Part shown: in pieces, positions 20,721 through 33,559 of the stretch
Layout of the letters: every line of letters begins with the position of its first letter
How positions within the stretch are numbered: position 1 is the stretch's first letter
Origin: Muscardinus avellanarius
Lineage: Eukaryota > Chordata > Mammalia > Rodentia > Gliridae
Assembly (NCBI GenBank): GCA_963383645.1
Contig: OY726579.1
Coordinates: forward strand, 2,473,778-2,537,777
Direction: 5' to 3'
Length of the DNA stretch: 64,000 bases
Program-made: the position numbers and the translations under genes
The notes under the pieces: model-generated
What the model was told of the DNA's origin: nothing
The model's database searches: none
What the model saw: the letters and a program-made list of their open reading frames with translations, nothing else

Positions 20721-21062
20721 CAAGACTAAAACACCACACTGAAATAGCAGTCTACACACGCATCATCAGGAACCGAAATTTTAAAAATGACAACACCAAG
20801 TCCTGACAAGAACAGGTTACGTTCTTTCTTCTGTCGTTAAAATAAGAGGCAAATACAGTGAGCTGTCAACACCTTTCGCATCTAAGCAGCAAGTACGCAG
20901 GTGTCTATTGTCCTATTTTCTGTACTCCTCTGGGGATTTTGTAACGTCACATAATTAAATGTTTCAAAAAGAAGAGAAAGGTGTGACCAGAGAGCTCGGC
21001 AAGGGCTCAGTGATATTCAAGAGTTTATGCAGGATTGATTCTGCAGACAATAAGAAAGAAGA
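20719..21062. other. Unique intron 7 sequence
   Basis: Nothing recognised. Confidence 0.35.
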
Positions 21063-21268
21063 ATTTTTTTTTTTTTTTTTTGGTACTAGAGATTGAATCT
21101 GGGGATCTGGGGCATTCTCCCTCCCAGCTACACCACCCCAGCCCGATTTTATTTTTGTATTTTGAAACAGGGTCTCCCTAAGTTGCCAAGCCTGGCCTCA
21201 AATCTGTGATCCTCCTATCTCAGCCTCCCAAGTACTGGGATTATAGGTGTGTGCCACCATTCCGGGCT
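21063..21268 (-). repeat. Antisense form A SINE with T-run tail
   Basis: Poly-T, dID 'ggtactagagattgaatctg' with a small duplication 'ggggatctgggg', then the B1 half ending 'gccaccattccgggct'. Confidence 0.85.
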
Positions 21269-21689
21269 CCAAAGTACTATATGTTCACCCAGTCCAATCA
21301 GGAAGTAAAGGAAACCACGGAGACAAACATAAATTAAAAAGAGAACTGTTTCATTAGCAGAGGCAATTTCCGGGACAGGGCCTGGGACGAGCGAAATGAA
21401 GATTTTAAAATGTTCTGTGAATCCCTGGGAGGAGCCAAAGCAGTTATAAACGGGAAAGCTCAGAAGCGCCCAGCTCCACACCAGATGGTCAGCTACATAC
21501 ATTCACCACTTGCCAAGCTCCGGCAGCCCCGCACGCCCCCTTCCCAACATGCACATGCTCCCATCTGACAGCGAAGAAATTCTATTTCTGATGCCGGCGG
21601 CAAATGCCAAGTCATTTTGCCAGGAGACTGGTGTGCATCTTGTGACCACCAACTCGCTGAGAATTTTGGAGAGATGCCTTTTTTCTTTT
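21269..21689. other. Unique intron 7 sequence
   Basis: Nothing recognised. Overlapping open frames on both strands lack any domain. Confidence 0.35.
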
Positions 21690-21915
21690 CTTTTTATCTT
21701 TTTTTTCCCCCCCTTTGGTGCTGGGGACCCCCCCCCTTTGGTGCTGGGGATTGAAATCAGAGGCATTCTACCTTTCAGGTACCGAAACACTGCCAGTCCT
21801 ATTTTTTTATTTTATTTTTTTTGCTAAGTTGCTAAGGCTGGCCTTGAACCTGTGATCCTCTGGTCTCGGCCTCCCCAGAGGAGGGTCGGCAAGCATGCGC
21901 CACCACGGCCTAGCT
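21690..21915 (-). repeat. Antisense SINE with a local 24-26 bp duplication
   Basis: The dID start is written twice: 'cccctttggtgctggggacc' at about 21711 is repeated as 'ccctttggtgctggggattg' at about 21735. The B1 half ends 'ccaccacggcctagct'. Confidence 0.8.
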
Positions 21916-22726
21916 CCGGTAGAAAGAAAAGGGAGGTGGCGCGGTGACAGTTTCTAAAGAACTCAGCTTTTTTCATTTGTACACAAAAGAGTAGACCTGA
22001 GCAGCCCGTGTCTTTTTCTGGGAAGACAAATTAACCATACCGAGCAGCAACTTAGCTGCACCTTCTAACAAATGGCCCCAGGCATGGCGTCTGACAGGCT
22101 CTTCCATTACTCTGTTCTGTTCAACCCTCGGATGGAAAGAGACCAGGAATTAATCTTCGGTGTCGCGATCTTCTGTGTCTTTGTACAAGGTGAAGGTTTT
22201 ACGTTAAGCACGTCAAGTTCCCAGCTTAGCTGGTTTTAGTTTTATTCTTGGGTCTCGTTTAGGAATGTCTAGTTTGGTAGACATAGGATTTTTATATGAT
22301 ATCTTCCCCTCAATCAGGTCACACACACACACACACACACACAAAAAAAAAAGATACGCAGAGATATTCTTTTTGAAGGAAGCACTTTCCAAACACATGT
22401 CCACTCAAAATCTCAATTTTTGTAGGGCCTATGGGTAGAATTTGTTTTTGGAGACAGGGCAATATACTGGATTACACTGAACATTGTTACCACACTAGAA
22501 TAAGGAAAATGTAGACACACAAGGTTGTCTTCTACTCCCGAGGTACATGATACATTAGGGTGTCATATAAAATCGTTGACTCAGCTTCCTGGCTGAATAT
22601 TTACCCAGGAAAGGGCTCACCTTCATTTTGTCCAAATAACGCCGCTGACTCAAACTCTGAACTCCTCAAAGTTCAGGCAAGTTCATCAAACAAAAAACCC
22701 TCGCCAGCACATCTTCATAGATAATA
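21916..22726. other. Repeat-poor stretch of intron 7
   Basis: About 800 bp with only a (CA)n at 22320-22342. No exon or RNA gene recognised. Confidence 0.4.
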
Positions 22727-22915
22727 CTATCCGGGTGTGTTGGCGCACACCTGTAATCCCAGCACTTGGGAGGCCGAGACGGGAGGACTGCGGGTTCAAG
22801 GCCAGCCCCAGCAACTTAGCGAGCCTCTCGGCAACCTCGTGAGGCCCCGTCTCAAAGCCGAAACTAAAAACAGTGCTGAAGGCTTGGCTCAGAGAATGCT
22901 CCTGGGTTCAACAAT
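22727..22915 (+). repeat. Form A-like SINE, diverged
   Basis: Head 'ccgggtgtgttggcgcacac', B1 half ending 'ccgtctcaaagccgaaac'. The dID has lost the 3' 'ccccagtacc' ('ctgggttcaacaataac'). Confidence 0.8.
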
Positions 22916-23073
22916 AACAACGAAAAATGACTACCAAAATGTTCGTGAGTGCTGCTTGGTTCTACAGATCTCACGCTTTGATTAAATTTATGAGGCCAGG
23001 TATAACTTTGAGAGCTATAAGCAGATTCTCCTATATCTACCGCAATCCAGAAAAATAAAAGGTTCATAGGAGG

Positions 23074-23145
23074 CAGACATGCAGGTCAGTGATAAAGCAC
23101 GCACCTCGCACACACGAGGCCCTGGGCTCAGCCCCCAACACCAGA
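23074..23145 (+). repeat. ID element with the undeleted tRNA-like middle
   Basis: 'gtcagtgataaagcacgcac' followed by 'ctcgcacacacgaggccctg' and 'gggctcagcccccaacacc'. Unlike the dID halves it keeps the central anticodon-arm-like part, so it is a conventional tRNA-Ala-derived ID SINE. Confidence 0.75.
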
Positions 23146-23189
23146 ATGTAAAAGAGTGCGCACAAAGTTTCTTTATCTGCGGGTGATAA

Positions 23190-23412
23190 CAAGGAACTGA
23201 GCCCAGGGGCATTGACAACCGGACATTGACAACCTGGTCTTGAGCCCAGGGGCGTTCTACCTCTGAGCAACACCCCTAGCCCTAGTTTAGTTTTTCTTTT
23301 GCAAAGATACTGAGAGTCTCACTAAGTTACCAAAGCTGGCCTCAAACCTGCGATCCTCCATCTCAGCCTCCAAGTCCTGGAATTAAAGGCACGCACCACC
23401 ATGCCCAGCTCG
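23190..23412 (-). repeat. Antisense SINE with duplicated dID segment
   Basis: 'gagcccaggggcattgacaa' occurs at about 23202 and again, altered, as 'gagcccaggggcgttctacc' at about 23244, with a short 'gacattgacaacc' repeat between. The B1 half ends 'ccaccatgcccagct'. Confidence 0.8.
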
Positions 23413-23462
23413 CTCTTACTCATGGACATTTTCATTATTTATTTGTGTATTTATTTATTTAC

Positions 23463-23800
23463 TTTTTTTTTTGAGGGTCTGGGGATGGAACCCCGGAGCA
23501 TTCGACCTCTGAGCTACACCCACTGCCCTATTTTTTATTCTTTTTTTTTTTTTTTTTTTGAGGGTCTGGGGATGGAACCCCGGAGCATTCGACCTCTGAG
23601 CTACACCCACTGCCCTATTTTTTATTCTTTTTTTTTTTTTTTTTTTTGAGGGTCTGGGGATGGAACCCCAGAGCATTCGACCTCTGAGCTACACCCACTG
23701 CCCTATTTTTTATTCTTTTTTTTTTTTTTTTTTTTTGAGGGTCTGGGGATGGAACCCCGGAGCATTCGACCTCTGAGCTATGCCTCCTGCCCTATTTTTT
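23463..23800 (-). repeat. Tandem array of four dID halves, period 87-89 bp
   Basis: Units start 'gagggtctggggatggaacc' at 23473, 23560, 23648 and 23737, each followed by 'cctctgagctacacccactg', 'ccctattttttattc' and a T-run. The first three units differ by about one base apart from T-run length; the fourth differs at its end. On the minus strand each unit is a dID with an A-tail. The arrangement suggests unequal exchange or slippage of one dID unit. Confidence 0.93.
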
Positions 23801-24160
23801 TTTTTTTTTTTTTTTTTTTTTTGGTGGTACTGGGGTTCCTGGAAGCCCTTCTATCTCTGGGCTACACTCCCACACCTATTTTTACATTTTTTTTTATTTG
23901 GAAACAGGGTCTTCTAAGCCAGCGCACGCGGCTGGCTTCGAACCTGTGCGATCCTGCTGTCTCTGCCTCCCAAGCGCGGGGATTACAAGCGTGCGCCACC
24001 GCGCCCGGCCTACCTATTTTTTATTCTTTATTTTGAAACAGGGTCTCAGTAAGTTGCGGAGGGCCTCACTAAGTAGCTGAGGCTGTCCGCGAACTGCGAT
24101 CCTCCAGTCTCAGCCTCCCGAATGCTGGGATTACAAGCGTGCGCCACCACGCCCGGCTCC
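23795..24160 (-). repeat. Poly-T, form B SINE, then form A B1 half
   Basis: A T-run (23795-23822), form B (23823-24010, containing the 'agccagcgcacgcggctggc' inverted repeat) and a form A B1 part (24012-24160) ending 'ccaccacgcccggct'. Confidence 0.85.
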
Positions 24161-24250
24161 ACAGGCATTTTTATACAAGATGGAAATGAGAGACGTTTAC
24201 TCAACGGCCCTTTCTTTTCAGGGAATTCTAGACGAATGGCAAGAGAATCA

Positions 24251-24442
<192 letters not shown>

Positions 24443-24574
24443 CTAGAAATGAGGGAAGAGAGCTGTCAAACTACTCACCCCGTGAAAGCTCCCTCTGGTA
24501 TGAAGTGTACCAAGAACTAGAGTTTCAGAGTATGGATATGAATGTTTACTCCAACAGCCCAAATACAATTTTGC

Positions 24575-24911
24575 TGTGGAGGGGAGGATTACTGAGGATT
24601 AAACACAGAGGCATTCTACCTCAGAGCTACACCCCCAGGCCTAAATTATTTTTTTGCTTGGAAACAAGGTTTCATTAAGTTGCTGAAGGTCTCACTACGT
24701 TTCTGAGGCTGGCCACCAACCTGCAATCCTCCTGTCTGGGCTTCCCAAGACTGGGATTACAGGCGCCACCATGCTCAGCTCCAAATACAATTTCACCAAC
24801 GTCGAAACAAAGAAAAAGGCTTTGAGCTCTCCAAAGAAGGTTAGAAACCTGTACGTGGCAGTGAAATTGTTCTTCTAGGGTGACTACCAGTGATCATACG
24901 TCAAATTTCTA

Positions 24912-24951
<40 letters not shown>
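24575..24951 (-). repeat. Antisense form A SINE and downstream (GT)n
   Basis: SINE 24575-24780 ('gaggattactgaggattaaa' to 'cgccaccatgctcagct'). Unassigned 24781-24910, then a free-standing (GT)n at 24912-24951. Confidence 0.8.
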
Positions 24952-24952
<1 letters not shown>

Positions 24953-24984
24953 CAGATGATATTTAGACCTCAAAATCATGAACA

Positions 24985-25540
24985 AAACCAGGTCTGGTGT
25001 CCCACAGCTGTCATCCAGTACATGGGAGGCTGAGACAGGAGGATCACAGGTTGGAGATCAGCCTTGGCCACTTCGTGAGACTCTTAGCAACTTTGTAGGA
25101 CCCTGTTTCAAAATAAAATTGAAGCCTGGCCTGATCACCCACACTTGTAATCCCAGTGGTTGGAAGGCTGAGACAGGAGGATCATATGTTCAAGGCCAGC
25201 CTCAGCACCTTAGCGAGACCCTGTTTCAAAATAAAAAGTAAAGCCGGGCGTGGTGGCGCACGCTTGTAATCCCTGCGCTTGGGAGGCTGAGACAGGAGGA
25301 TCGCGCAGGTTCGAAGCCAGCCTCAGGTACTGAATGGGGCTCTCAGCAATTTAGTGAGACCCAGTTTCCAAATAAAATATAAAATAGGTCTGCAAGTATA
25401 GCCTGGAGGTAGAAAGTCCCTGGGTTCTACCCCTAGTACCACCCAAAAATAAATTAACTAATTAAAATAAAGAAATAAGAAATAAGATTAGCTGGGGGCG
25501 TAGCTTGGAGGTAGAATGCCCCTGGGTTCCATCCCCGGTA
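24985..25540 (+). repeat. Two B1 halves, a form C SINE and a lone dID in series
   Basis: B1 half 24988-25120, B1 half 25124-25240, form C 25243-25442 (head 'agccgggcgtggtggcgcac') and dID 25490-25540 ('gctgggggcgtagcttggag'). All in direct orientation. Confidence 0.85.
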
Positions 25541-25839
25541 TGTGTGTGCATACTGAGGGCCCTTATTTTCATAAGGAATATGTTAACTCATTGTCAAGTC
25601 TATCTGTCATGGAAAGTTGGTGTCTTTGGAGCCTCGAAGTCTAAAGGAAATGACAGGTTCAGGTAAGAGTTCCAGCCCCTGAGGACGGAGCCCCTGAGGA
25701 CGCCGCGGAGCTCCCGCGAGGGCCAGGGCAGGAGAACGCCTTCACCGCGCAACAGAAGTGTGGATTTGCTGCCTTCTTGCCTTAGAGTGTCTCCCAAATT
25801 TTCTTCAATGGAAATCTTCAACTATAAAGAAAAACTTCA
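25541..25839. other. Unique intron 6 sequence
   Basis: Nothing recognised. Confidence 0.35.
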
Positions 25840-26020
25840 CTTTTGTAGGGGGTACTGAGGATGGAGCCCGGGGCATCCCGCCTCTGAGCTACACCCCCAA
25901 GCCCTATTTTCTTTTTTCCTTGGAAACAGAGTCACGCTAAGTTGCCGAGAGTCTTGGTAGGTTGCTGAGGCTGGCCTCGAACCTGAGGTCTCACAAGTCC
26001 TGGGATTACATACCCGGGGA
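25840..26020 (-). repeat. Antisense SINE, truncated head
   Basis: dID 'gggtactgaggatggagccc', B1 half with 'ctgaggctggcctcgaacct', ending early at 'gggattacatacccgggg'. Confidence 0.8.
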
Positions 26021-26484
26021 AAAGTTTCACTTTTTTCATGAGAAAAAAAAAAGAAAGATCTTTGGAGGTTTTTTTTTTTTTTTTAGAAAAACAAATCTTT
26101 TGGTAAATTCATGCTTTTTCCATACTAACGAGCAGGACTGAAAAAAAAAAAAGAATAAACTAACATTCGTTGCATTTGGCTTCAGACGGCTCTGCATGTA
26201 CACGCGAGCACAGAGGCAGCTGCTGCTCGGGTGCTTCTAAGCCTCTCAGTGGAAATCAGGACGCAGCTCTGAAAAGAACTGACTCTCTCGAGCTGCAGAC
26301 TGGAAAGCGTTTGCCATTCTGCTTCCAGCATCGGCTCCGTGATGGAAACCGCGGTACTCCTGTGTGCAGCTTCATTCAGGAATTCTGTGCGCAGCGAGGC
26401 AAACGCAGGGAGGGAGCCAGTGAAGAGAGAGACCTCAAGAAAGAACCAAGAACTAAAAAGCCAGCCCTGACAGCCGGCACAGAG
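26021..26484. other. Unique intron 6 sequence
   Basis: T-run and A-run low complexity at 26040-26155, then unique sequence. The open frame starting here enters the next SINE and is not supported. Confidence 0.4.
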
Positions 26485-27125
26485 CTGGTGTGGCGGCGCA
26501 CGCCCGTCATCTCAGGGCCGGGGAGGCCAAGACAGGAGGATCGCAGGTTCAAGGCCAGCCTCAGCAATCCAGGGAGGCCTCCGCAACTCAGTGAGAACCC
26601 CCCCCCCCCCGCTTTCAAATGGAAAATAAAAATAGGAACATTAGTGGTGGAGCTCAGAGGTCGAATGCGCCTGGGGTCAAGCCACATTACCACAAATGGA
26701 CAAACAAATAAATTTAAAATAAATTTAAAAAAGCAGAATTGGATAAGTAGGATAATTCTGGAGGAAAAAACAAATACGCCACAGGAATGACAAGAGAGAA
26801 AATTCTCAATAAAAGTATCCTCCGAGGTGGGCGCGGCGGCGCTTGCCTGTAATCCCAGCATTTGGGAGGCTGGGACGGGAGGATCGCGGTTCACAGACAG
26901 CCTCGGCTACTTCGGCCCTCCGCAGGCTCAGTGAGACCCTATTTCAAAATAAAGAATAAAAATTGTGCAGGGGTGTAGCTTGGAGGTCGATTGTCCCTTG
27001 GTTCCATCCCCAAGCCCCCGAAAAAATAAATAGATAAATAAAATATATAAAGGGCTGGGGGTGTCACTCAGAGGTGAGATACCACTGCATTCAAACCCTA
27101 GGCGCAGAGAGAGAGAGAGGGAGGG

Positions 27126-27172
<47 letters not shown>
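26485..27172 (+). repeat. Two form A SINEs, lone dID and (GA)n/(GACA)n tract
   Basis: 26485-26700 (head 'gctggtgtggcggcgcacgc', with a C-run between B1 blocks), 26822-27020, dID 27052-27105, then GAGA/GACA repeats to 27172. Confidence 0.85.
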
Positions 27173-27756
27173 AGAGAGGTTATAAGATAAGCTGTTTCTT
27201 TTCTTAAGAATCCAGGGATAATCAGAGTAAGGTAAAGTAATAGCTGGAAGAAAGAGGATGGGAAATAAGAAATTAATTTCTTCAGACAGAGAAGAAAGAA
27301 GCCAGGGGAACAGGAGTAATTAAATATGGAGCCAATGTTCTGGGCGAAATGGTTTTCCAGGCTTCCAGAAAGCACAGGCAGAGGTGCTCCCGAGAGGGCC
27401 TGGGCCAGCGATGGATCAAGTCTTAGCCGCCAGGGTTAGGCAGCCAAGCCAACCATCCAGATGCGATTAATCCATAAAAGGGCAAAGTAACTGGAACTCA
27501 AAGGTGTGGGTTTGGTTTTCTCCCTTTTAAATAATCAGATTGTATAAATGAGATAAAGTCTGGCGTCTGCCACGCCCTCGATTGCTGGGCACCGAGGATC
27601 AGTGCCCCAGCAAGGAGAGGAAAGCTGCAGCTGCCTGCAACTCATTAGCCTCCATAGCAGAGCTGCTTCCCAGGAGCGGCAAAGGAAAGCTCACAACAAA
27701 GCCTTCTGACATGCTTATTTTCTTGTTTGTTTGGTTTGGTTTGTTGTTCTTGGGTT
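27173..27756. other. Unique intron 6 sequence
   Basis: No element recognised. Confidence 0.35.
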
Positions 27757-28412
27757 TTTTTTTTGTGGTATTGGATATTGAATTCAGGGGCATTCTACCT
27801 CCAAGATACAACCTCAGCTTTTTTTATTTTTTTATTTTTTTTTATTTTGAAACAGGGTCTCCAAAATACATCACCAGCCTTTTTTTTTTTTAAAAAAACA
27901 GGGTCTCGCTAAATTACTGAGAGTCTTGCTAAATTGCTGAGGCTGTCCTCGAACCTGTGATCCTCATGTCTAGGCCTCCCAAGTACTGGGATTACAGGCA
28001 GGTGACATCACACCAAGCTGACATGCTTATTTTCAAGTGAACAAGTTGATATGCCTTGAAACCAGAAAACAACAATAATGGTAGAATGATGGTCTAGCAA
28101 AATATAAATTCAAATCTTTGTGTGTGTGTGTGTGTGGTACTGGGGATGAAACGCAGGGGCATTCTCTCTCCTAGCTACACACCCCCACCCCAGCCCTATT
28201 TTTTATTCTTTTTTTTTTTTTTTTTGGTGGGACTGGGACTGGGGATGGAACCCAGGGGCCTTCTACCTCTGGGCTATACTCCCAGACCTATTTTATATTT
28301 TATTTGGAAACAAGGTCTCTTAAACAAACTGAGGCTGGCTTCGAACCTGCGCGATCCTCCTGTCTCAGCCTCCCAAGCACAAGGATTACAAGCGTGCGCC
28401 ACCACGCCCGGC
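27757..28412 (-). repeat. Antisense SINE cluster
   Basis: dID plus partial B1 (27757-27880), B1 half (27896-28019), (GT)n with dID (28118-28200) and form C (28205-28412, ending 'ccaccacgcccggct'). Bases 28020-28117 are unassigned. Confidence 0.8.
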
Positions 28413-28506
28413 TAAATTCAATTCTTTAGGTTAACAGTGCTCATATTTTGCGTGGTTTCATGTCACACATGAAATAATTAAATGTCTAAAATTTCAGGCA
28501 CAGAGC

Positions 28507-29390
28507 TGGGCGAGGTGGCACATGCGTGTCATCCCAGTATTGAGGAAGCTGAGGCGTAGGCTCTCAGCAACCTAGTGAGACCCTGTTTCCAAATAAAGTA
28601 TAAAATAGGTCTGGGAGTATAGTCCAGAGGTAGAAAAGCCCCTGGGTTCCACCGTTAGTACCACAAACAAACAAACAAAAAAACATTATGAGAATCTAGG
28701 TTCACGGCCAGCCTCAGCTACTTAGTGAGGCCCTTTGGAACTTAGTGAGAGCCTGTTTAAAAATAAAGAATAAAATATCAGGCTGGGAGTGTAGCTCGGA
28801 GGTAGAATGCCCCTGAGTTCCATCCACAGTACCGCAAAAATTAAAGAAATAAAGAAAGAATAAAGAATAGGGCTGGGGGTATAGCTCAAAGGTAAAATGT
28901 CCCTGGGTTCTACCCACCACCACAAAAGAAAGAAAAAGAAAAGAGAAGAAAAGAAAAGAGAAAGAGAGGGAGAGAGAAAGAAAGAAAAGAAAAGAAAAGA
29001 AAAGTAAATTTTAAAACAAGAGGGCTAGGGATGTAACTCAGTGGTAGAATGCCCCTCGGTTCAATCCCCAGTACCAGAGGATTAAGAAAAAGAGACAGCC
29101 GGGCGTGGTGGCGCACGCTTGTAATCCCAGCACTTGGGAGGCTGAGACAGGAGGATCACACAGGTTCGAAGCCAGCCTCAGCTACTTAGTGAGACCCTGT
29201 TTCCAAATAAAGTACAAAATAGGTCTGGGAGTGTAGGCCAAAGGTAGAAAGCCTCAGGGTTCCATCTCCAGGACCACACAAAAAAAAAAAGAAAAGAAAA
29301 GAAAAAGGGGAGAAAGAGAGAGAGGGAGAGGAGAGGAGAGGAGAGGAGAGGAGAGGAGAGGAGAGGAGAGGAGAGGAGAGGGAGAGAATG
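28507..29390 (+). repeat. Dense sense SINE cluster with purine-rich tails
   Basis: Form C with internal deletion (28507-28668), 5'-truncated form A (28697-28842), dID (28869-28922), AAAG tract (28923-29010), dID (29022-29078), form C (29098-29278) and A/G-rich repeats including (GGAGA)n at 29325-29380. The cluster ends about 100 bp downstream of exon 6 in gene orientation. Confidence 0.85.
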
Positions 29391-29495
29391 AATGAATCTG
29401 ATTCATGGCTGGTATTTGGCCTAATCAGAACGCGGGCTGTGGCCGTTCCACTGGCTCTGGGCGCCCCTGCGCTCCTTCGGGGTCACCCTACTCAC

Positions 29496-29610
29496 AGGTG
29501 CGGTTCCTCGGAAGCCGTCCTCTGCGGTGTCGGTCACGGGGAACTCTCCCTGCCAAATGTTGGCGTAATGCTGGCCTTTTGGTTGTAGCTTGTTGCCCCA
29601 GGGAAAAAGT
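29496..29610 (-). CDS. SUMF1: SUMF1 exon 6
   Basis: The 115-nt exon completes the Arg codon split with exon 5 and encodes residues 242-279, starting [20 protein letters not shown] and ending GTAP. Residues matching the first calcium site of human FGE are all kept (human Asn259, Ile260, Asp273, Phe275; N258, I259, D272, F274 here). Acceptor 'ccgacag' just right of 29610, donor GTGAGT from 29495. Differences from human include TDTAEDGF for TNTGEDGF. Confidence 0.96.
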
Positions 29611-30956
<1,346 letters not shown>

Positions 30957-31928
30957 GACTTCTGGGAAGATGGCGACGGAGAAAAGCGGGGCTTACGAGC
31001 CCCGCTAACAACCAATCTCTATTTCCACAAAATCAGCGCCTTTCATAGCCAGAAAACACCATCAGCAGAGAAACACAAAATGTAATTACAAGGGACAGAG
31101 AAAAAGAGAGCTGGAAAAACGAGACACCAAAAAGAAACCAGACCGCAGTGCTGTAGCCGGAGCCGTGGCGCGAAGCGGCGGGTGCCATTTTCCCTTGCAG
31201 CACCAGGCTCCAGAGAGGAGGGGGACTCATAACGGAGCTCAGAACCAGAGAGGAGATAAGCCAGCCTCAGCGCCCGAGGACGCGGCAGCAGCGCCTTACT
31301 GCCAGCGGCAGCGGCGAACTCACTGGACAACACCAGACCAACGCATTCAACAGCCCAGCAGGCTCCAGAGAGGAGCGGCGGACAGCGAGCCGAGGTAAGC
31401 CGCTGCGGAACAGCCGGGAGGAACTCGGCAGATTTCTCGGCGCAGGGCGCACCTTAAGCTCCCAGAGGCTGGGCTCAGCACACCCCGTAGGAACTCAGAG
31501 CAGAGCTCAAAACCAGAGAAGAAATTCGCCAGCCTCACGGCCGAGGGCGTGGCAGCGGCGCCATATTGCCACCGACGGCAGCAGCAGCAAATTCACCGAG
31601 TCCACTACAGCTCCATCTGCGCACTCAACAACAGTGAGTCAAATTGTGGCCCCTAGAGGAGAAATTCCAGTACTGTACTCCCAGGGACTTGACCCAGTGG
31701 GGGAGTGGCAGTGGCAGAGATATCACACCATAGGAGAACACCCAATCTGGCACCGCCCCCCATGGTCTAAAGCAGCCTCTATCGACTCCCTGGGTCTGAG
31801 ACTCTGCGATACAACCCAGTAAAGGAGTAGTGGGTACCGAGATACCACAGACTCGAGATCCAGAGCACCTTAAGTGAAGTCGTAGTTACCCAAGGGAAGA
31901 ACCCAGAGAAGACACAAACTCCCGAAAT
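30957..31928 (+). promoter_or_regulatory. L1-type 5' UTR, likely internal promoter, with tandem segment
   Basis: The segment is CpG-rich compared with surrounding intron. A block of about 95 bp starting 'gagctc' occurs at 31235 and again at 31503 (spacing 268 bp), sharing 'aaccagagaggagataagcc'-like, 'ggc.gcggcagc.gcgcc'-like and 'gc.gcgaactcac'-like words, so the region has monomer-like internal repetition. The promoter role is inferred from L1 biology. Confidence 0.65.
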
Positions 31929-32843
31929 CATGGGAAAGAGGAATAACAATGGAGCAGTGAATGCCCACAACCCCACAACATCAGAACCTGATAAAACAGA
32001 AATTCAGATTTCTAGAAGACCAAATCAGGAAAATGACTGTAGAAAAAATAGAGGTGTTTCGAAAAGAACTCAGAAAGAGCCAAAATGAGATAAAGGATGC
32101 AATTAATGAAGTAAAGGCCTCAATTCAAAGTACAAACAACCGATTAGACCACATGGAGAATACAATCTCGCTCTTAGAAGATGATCACTCCAAAAATGAA
32201 CACATAGTTAATTTAGAAAAAAATATCTGACAGCAGGAATCTGACATTGAAGAAATATGGGGCCCATTTTAAGAGAGCTAACCTAAGAATAATTGGAATA
32301 GAGGAGGGAAAAGAAGGTGAAACCAAAGGGATCAACAATCTCTTCAAGGAAGTATTAGCAGAAAATTTTCCAAACACAGAGCAAGAGGTCGATACACAGA
32401 TCCAGGAAACTTATAGAACTCCCTTTAGACAGGATCGGAGAAGAGGATCCCCACGCCACATAATTGTGAAAATGACCAATGTGGAAGCCAAGCAGAGAAT
32501 CTTAAAGGCAACAAAAACAAAGGGCCAAGTGACATTCAGAGGCAAACCGATTAGAATCACTCCAGACTTCCCAAACCAAGTCATGAGAGCCAGAAGGGCT
32601 TGGAGTAACATATTCCAAACTCCTAAAGAAAACAACTTCCAGCCAAAAATTTCCTACCCAGCAAAACTTTCTATCAAATTAGATGGGGAAATAAGAAGCT
32701 TCCACGACAAACAGAAACTGAAGGGATTTATGTCTTCAAAACCAGCACTAGAGAAAATACTCAAAGAGATTAACTACAAAGAAGAAATAGGTAACACACA
32801 CCAGAACCAGAGAAACAAGATTTTCCATCCAACAGACAACTAA
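31929..32843 (+). pseudogene. L1 ORF1-like protein gene, disrupted
   Basis: The reading starts ATG GGA AAG AGG at 31929, shifts frame near 32000-32020, runs to a TGA at 32228-32230, and after a further shift near 32262 (one extra G in a G-run compared with the 47.9-kb copy) continues to a TAA at 32841. The N-terminal part (31961-32230) is rich in heptad-like E/K/I/L, as in the ORF1p coiled coil. The later part has the RRM-like 'KRANLRIIGIEEG' and C-terminal-domain words such as 'FRGKPIRITPDF'. ORF1p is an RNA-binding chaperone; this copy cannot make a full product. Confidence 0.88.
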
Positions 32844-32879
32844 GACTGGTTATCTGTGGAGATTCATTATTTATGCTGA

Positions 32880-33545
32880 TCTTTTACCTATCTCTAAATT
32901 GTATTGTTTGCTTTTATTGTCGCTAATTTTTAGGATGTCTAGTTGGAATATTAATATACCTTCAGATATAGCATTTGGAAATATTTTATCCCATTCTATC
33001 AGTAACTTTTAACTCTGTTTACATTGTCTTTGGGTATACAATTTTTTTTTTTTTAGGGAGTTTGTTTACCCTTTTGTTGCCTGTGCCATTGAAATCATAT
33101 CCAAGAAATCACTGCCAATTTCAATGTTGTGAGGTTTTATGACCCAGATTTTCTTCTAAAAGTTTATAGTATTAAGATTTATATTTAGGTCTTTTATCTA
33201 TTTTGAATTAATATTTGTATATGGTGTTAGGTAAGGGTCCAATTTTATTCTTTTTCATTTATTATTATTTTTCAACAATATTTAGTTAAAAGACTAGTAT
33301 TTCCTCCACCAAAAGTTCAAGGAAACCTTGTCAAAAATAACTTGACAATGTATGGAAGAATTTATCTCTAGGCTTTTTCTTAATTCCAATGGTTTATATA
33401 TCTGCCTTTAGAACAGTACTACACTGTTTCAATTATTGTAGCTTTATATGGTTTGAAATCAGAAAATATACATCTTCTAGCTTTGTCCTTCTTCAAGATT
33501 GTTTTGGGTATCTAGAGTCCATATTCCATATCAGGATAGATTTTT
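32880..33545 (-). repeat. Fragment of an older L1 (ORF2 3' part), antisense inside the element
   Basis: The plus strand carries reverse-complement L1 ORF2 words: 'catatccaagaaatcactgc', 'ggtaagggtccaattttatt', 'gtagctttatatggtttgaa' and 'ttctagctttgtccttcttc'. It is more diverged than the surrounding ORF1, which points to an older family (L1M-like). Confidence 0.75.
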
Positions 33546-33559
33546 TTCTGAAAAATAAA

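Noticed and set aside
23074..23145. Possible tRNA-Ala gene
   Set aside because: The sequence matches an ID SINE (tRNA-derived with A-rich tail) and does not allow a full cloverleaf.
26170..26790. 206-codon plus-strand open frame
   Set aside because: The second half is a B1-dID SINE and the first half has no recognisable similarity, so it is a chance frame.
32411..32635. Minus-strand frame over L1 ORF1 (and its twin at 48049-48291)
   Set aside because: Shadow of the ORF1 coding strand; it appears in both L1 copies only because ORF1 does.
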